Shown piece by piece: positions 10,959 through 13,020 of a DNA stretch of 13,020 bases. The stretch comes from Parachlorella kessleri (taxonomy: Eukaryota; Chlorophyta; Trebouxiophyceae; Chlorellales; Chlorellaceae). The notes under the pieces are model-generated. The model saw nothing but the letters and a program-made list of their open reading frames with translations, ran no database searches and was not told the origin of the DNA. The stretch's first letter is position 1, and every line of letters begins with the position of its first letter. Location: assembly GCA_001598975.1 (NCBI GenBank), contig BBXU01000867.1, positions 1 to 13,020 on the forward strand, given 5' to 3'. The translations under genes were made by a program, and so were the position numbers.

Positions 10959-12980
10959 ATGGTGACTTCAAAAGCTATGTTTGAACTGGAAGCCTACTCA
11001 CCGCCGGCCTGGGCTTCGTCTCTCTCGCTGGTATGTTGCGCTGTGGGCGACTGCACCTTGCCTTAACTTGCTCGTTGCCGGAACCTGGTTGCAGTGGGAC
11101 CCAACATAGCTTGGTGTTTGCCAGCTTGGTGCTTGAACCCACTGCACTGCCACTACGCTGCACTATGCAGGGCTGCGGCTTTCAAGCCCACAACTTGCCA
11201 CGCACTGCTTTTGGCCGCAAAGTTGCCCACTACCATACTTGAGAGCATACCACGCTGTGTGCATATGTGTTGTGAGGAGGCCCATCGAGTATCTTTGACA
11301 GGCTGCAGGTGCCAAATCAGCGTGTCCTGCTGGCGCAGCTGCCCACCCCCATCCACCGGTGGGCAGTGCCAGGGCTGCCTGAGGGGGTAGAGCTGTGGAT
11401 CAAGCGCGATGACCTGACAGGCTGCCAGCTCAGCGGCAACAAGGTCAGACAGCAAAGTCAGCGTGAGCTTGCTGCTCAGCCATGGCAGGCTGCCGCCTCA
11501 GCAGCATGCCCAAATTGCCTCGACCACAATCATTGCAACCAAAACCTGATGGGCTGGATATCATTAAGCAGCAAGCTTTAAGCACGGACGCTATGTATGT
11601 GGCAGCCAGCACTGCTTCAGCAGTCCAGGCACGCCTGCCAGTCGCCAGTGCTCACTGCTTGCTGCCCGACTGCTGCAACCCCTCCTTTCTCCCCTGGCAG
11701 GTCCGCAAGCTGGAGTTTCTGCTGGCGGAGGCGCTCCAGCAGGGCTATGACTGTGTGGTTACGGTGGGCGGCATCCAGAGCAACCACTGCAGAGCAACAG
11801 CAGTTGCCTGCAGGTAGGCAGGCCCTGGAGGCTCCCATCTACCCATTTGCAGTTGCTGTGGGCTAGGAGGAGGTTGCTCACGTTATAGCTGTAGTTGCTG
11901 TGGGCTAGGAGGGGGTTGCACAATGAGGTGAGTGAGTGAGTGAGCCTTATAGGATGGCTGCCTGTGCCTCTTTCCCCCGGACGGCAGTAAGTGAGGCCCT
12001 CTGCTTAAGGCGAGCTACACCTGCCGTCCCTGCTGCTTAATTCGTTGTTCCAGTATCACGACGCTTGCTGCCCGCATCCATGGTGCAGAGTGCAGCAGCG
12101 AACATTGCCCAGGCACAGGCCCCCTCTGCACCCTCGCCTTGCACGAGGGGCACCTCCCCAGCTTCACCTTGAGCCTGCCCTGGTTGTTGTGTGTTCCATC
12201 CATTGCAGGTACCTGGGGTTGGAGTGTCACTTGGTGCTCCGCAACTCGGCAGCCTTGGTGGACGCTGACCCTGGCTTGGTGGGGAATCTGTTGGTGGATC
12301 GCCTGGTGGGGGCGCACATACATCAGGTGGGTGCTATCAATGTCAAGCTCCTTCCCGCCTTGGGATGGGATGAGTCCTGTGTTGGGGAGTGGGCTGGGCT
12401 TGGTTGGCTCGACAGCCTGTTGGTGTACTAACCAGTGGGCCGCCCCTGCATGCGCCAGGTGACTCTCGCAGCGGTTGCTGTGAACTTGCTGTCAGAAAGT
12501 GGCACGGGTAGGCTGGCTTGAAGAGCTGGAGCTAGCTGGTACCTGGCACGCTGTTGTGATGTGGGGCAGTCCCGCGGCAGAGCGACATTCGTCTGACCAT
12601 ACAAAGCGCTGCAGCTGGCCCGACGCCACCTTGCTGTCTGGATTTGTCTTTCCCTCATCATTTCTTAGCATCTCACCTCGACGTCGGGAGCCCTGCACAG
12701 TGTGCTCGGCTCAGGACTATGTCGAAGGAAGCAAGGCCAGCACGCTCTTCTCCCTCCTGATTCCCTCCCTTGCTGGCTGCAGATTAGCAAAGAGGAGTAC
12801 GGGCAGTACGGGGGCCAGGCCGTGGGTCAGAAGCTGGCTGACCTGCTGACCCGCCAGGGCAAGAAGCCGTACTTGATCCCGGTGGGGGGGTCTAGCCCCT
12901 TGGGGTGCTGGGGCTATCTGGAGATGATAAGGGAGCTGGAGGGGCAGATTGCTGGGCAGGGCTTCACCGACGTGGCCATG
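10959..12980 (+). CDS. D-cysteine desulfhydrase / ACC deaminase family (PLP enzyme), 5 exons, 3' end off window
   Basis: A PLP-dependent fold-type II enzyme; plant members cleave D-cysteine to pyruvate, H2S and ammonia. Exons: 10959-11030, 11309-11443, 11701-11813, 12209-12326, 12783-12980; 636 nt, 212 codons, all phases consistent. Recognisable blocks: [10 protein letters not shown] near the start, [30 protein letters not shown] (K69 is the expected PLP lysine), [31 protein letters not shown] (S96, N97), [58 protein letters not shown] and FTDVAM, which should continue with ACGSGGT beyond the window. An in-frame TAG at 10899 with no ATG between supports the start at 10959, unless an upstream exon joins the CAG at 10927-10929. 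A second Met is at 10977. ACC deaminase and D-cysteine desulfhydrase cannot be separated by the C-terminal specificity residues, which are missing, but overall likeness is to the plant desulfhydrase. Confidence 0.93.
11851..11919. repeat. 27-bp direct repeat (one mismatch) in a desulfhydrase intron
   Basis: Copies at 11851-11877 and 11893-11919, offset 42 bp, begin AGTTGCTGTGGGCTAGGAGG and differ at one position. A short (GTGA)n-type run follows at about 11928-11943. The whole lies inside the intron 11814-12208. It is probably a local duplication with no coding effect. Confidence 0.85.
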
Positions 12981-13020
12981 GTGTGTGTGTGTGTGTGGTG
13001 GGGGTGGGGGGGGTGGGGGG
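12981..13020 (+). repeat. (GT)8 followed by G-runs at the donor of the last visible desulfhydrase intron
   Basis: The microsatellite starts with the GT donor after FTDVAM, then passes into runs of four to eight G that could form a quadruplex. The repeat offers several alternative GT dinucleotides, but protein conservation favours the first. Confidence 0.8.

Noticed and set aside
11444..11581. Open frame continuing past the SGNK exon of the desulfhydrase gene
   Set aside because: Conservation demands SGNK joined to VRKLEF, which is supplied by the exon at 11701; the read-through is intron sequence.

Overview
This window is nuclear DNA from a eukaryote with many introns, most likely a chlorophyte green alga. 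The protein-like segments are short and only make continuous proteins when joined across GT..AG (and two GC..AG) introns of about 75-475 nt that nearly all end in CAG. Exons are GC-rich. The proteins are plant/algal in type: a divergent-loop cyclophilin, a chloroplast-envelope-like protein with a transit peptide, a VTC4/inositol-monophosphatase-type enzyme and a plant-type D-cysteine desulfhydrase. TGTAA, the usual green-algal poly(A) signal, occurs downstream of two of the genes. The exact genus cannot be read from the sequence. I see no bacterial operon, phage, transposon, CRISPR array, tRNA or rRNA.

Layout: (1) 10-2551, minus strand: nine exons of a cytosolic-type cyclophilin (171 codons in the window, with any remaining coding sequence and the stop beyond the left edge). 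(2) 2552-2838: short divergent intergenic region with a TATA-like core. (3) 2839 to about 4245, plus strand: a multi-exon hydrophobic protein that I cannot name with confidence (weakly PEX11-like); its first four exons are clear and its 3' end is not. (4) About 4250-6275: no convincing gene; it looks like two convergent 3' UTRs, with a strand-composition switch near 5.75 kb. (5) 6276-7321, minus strand: a complete five-exon gene for a 137-residue chloroplast inner-envelope-like membrane protein. (6) 7322-7567: head-to-head promoter with one shared TATATA core. (7) 7568-10094, plus strand: a complete seven-exon inositol/L-galactose-1-phosphate phosphatase, with two GC-AG introns and two possible in-frame starts. 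(8) 10095-10958: 3' UTR and intergenic DNA, including a hairpin just after the stop and a 19-bp tandem repeat carrying TGACGT just upstream of the next gene. (9) 10959-12980 and beyond, plus strand: five exons of a D-cysteine desulfhydrase (212 codons in the window) that runs off the right edge inside a GT/G-rich intron.

The genes do not form a pathway. Each is a housekeeping or plastid-metabolism gene: protein folding/redox, the plastid envelope, ascorbate or inositol synthesis, and D-cysteine/H2S metabolism. They alternate in strand, which gives two divergent promoters and one convergent junction. I reconstructed exon boundaries by hand from splice consensus, reading phase and remembered family sequence. 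For the four recognised genes every junction keeps the frame and the lengths sum exactly. I found no clear sign of a novel multi-gene system.
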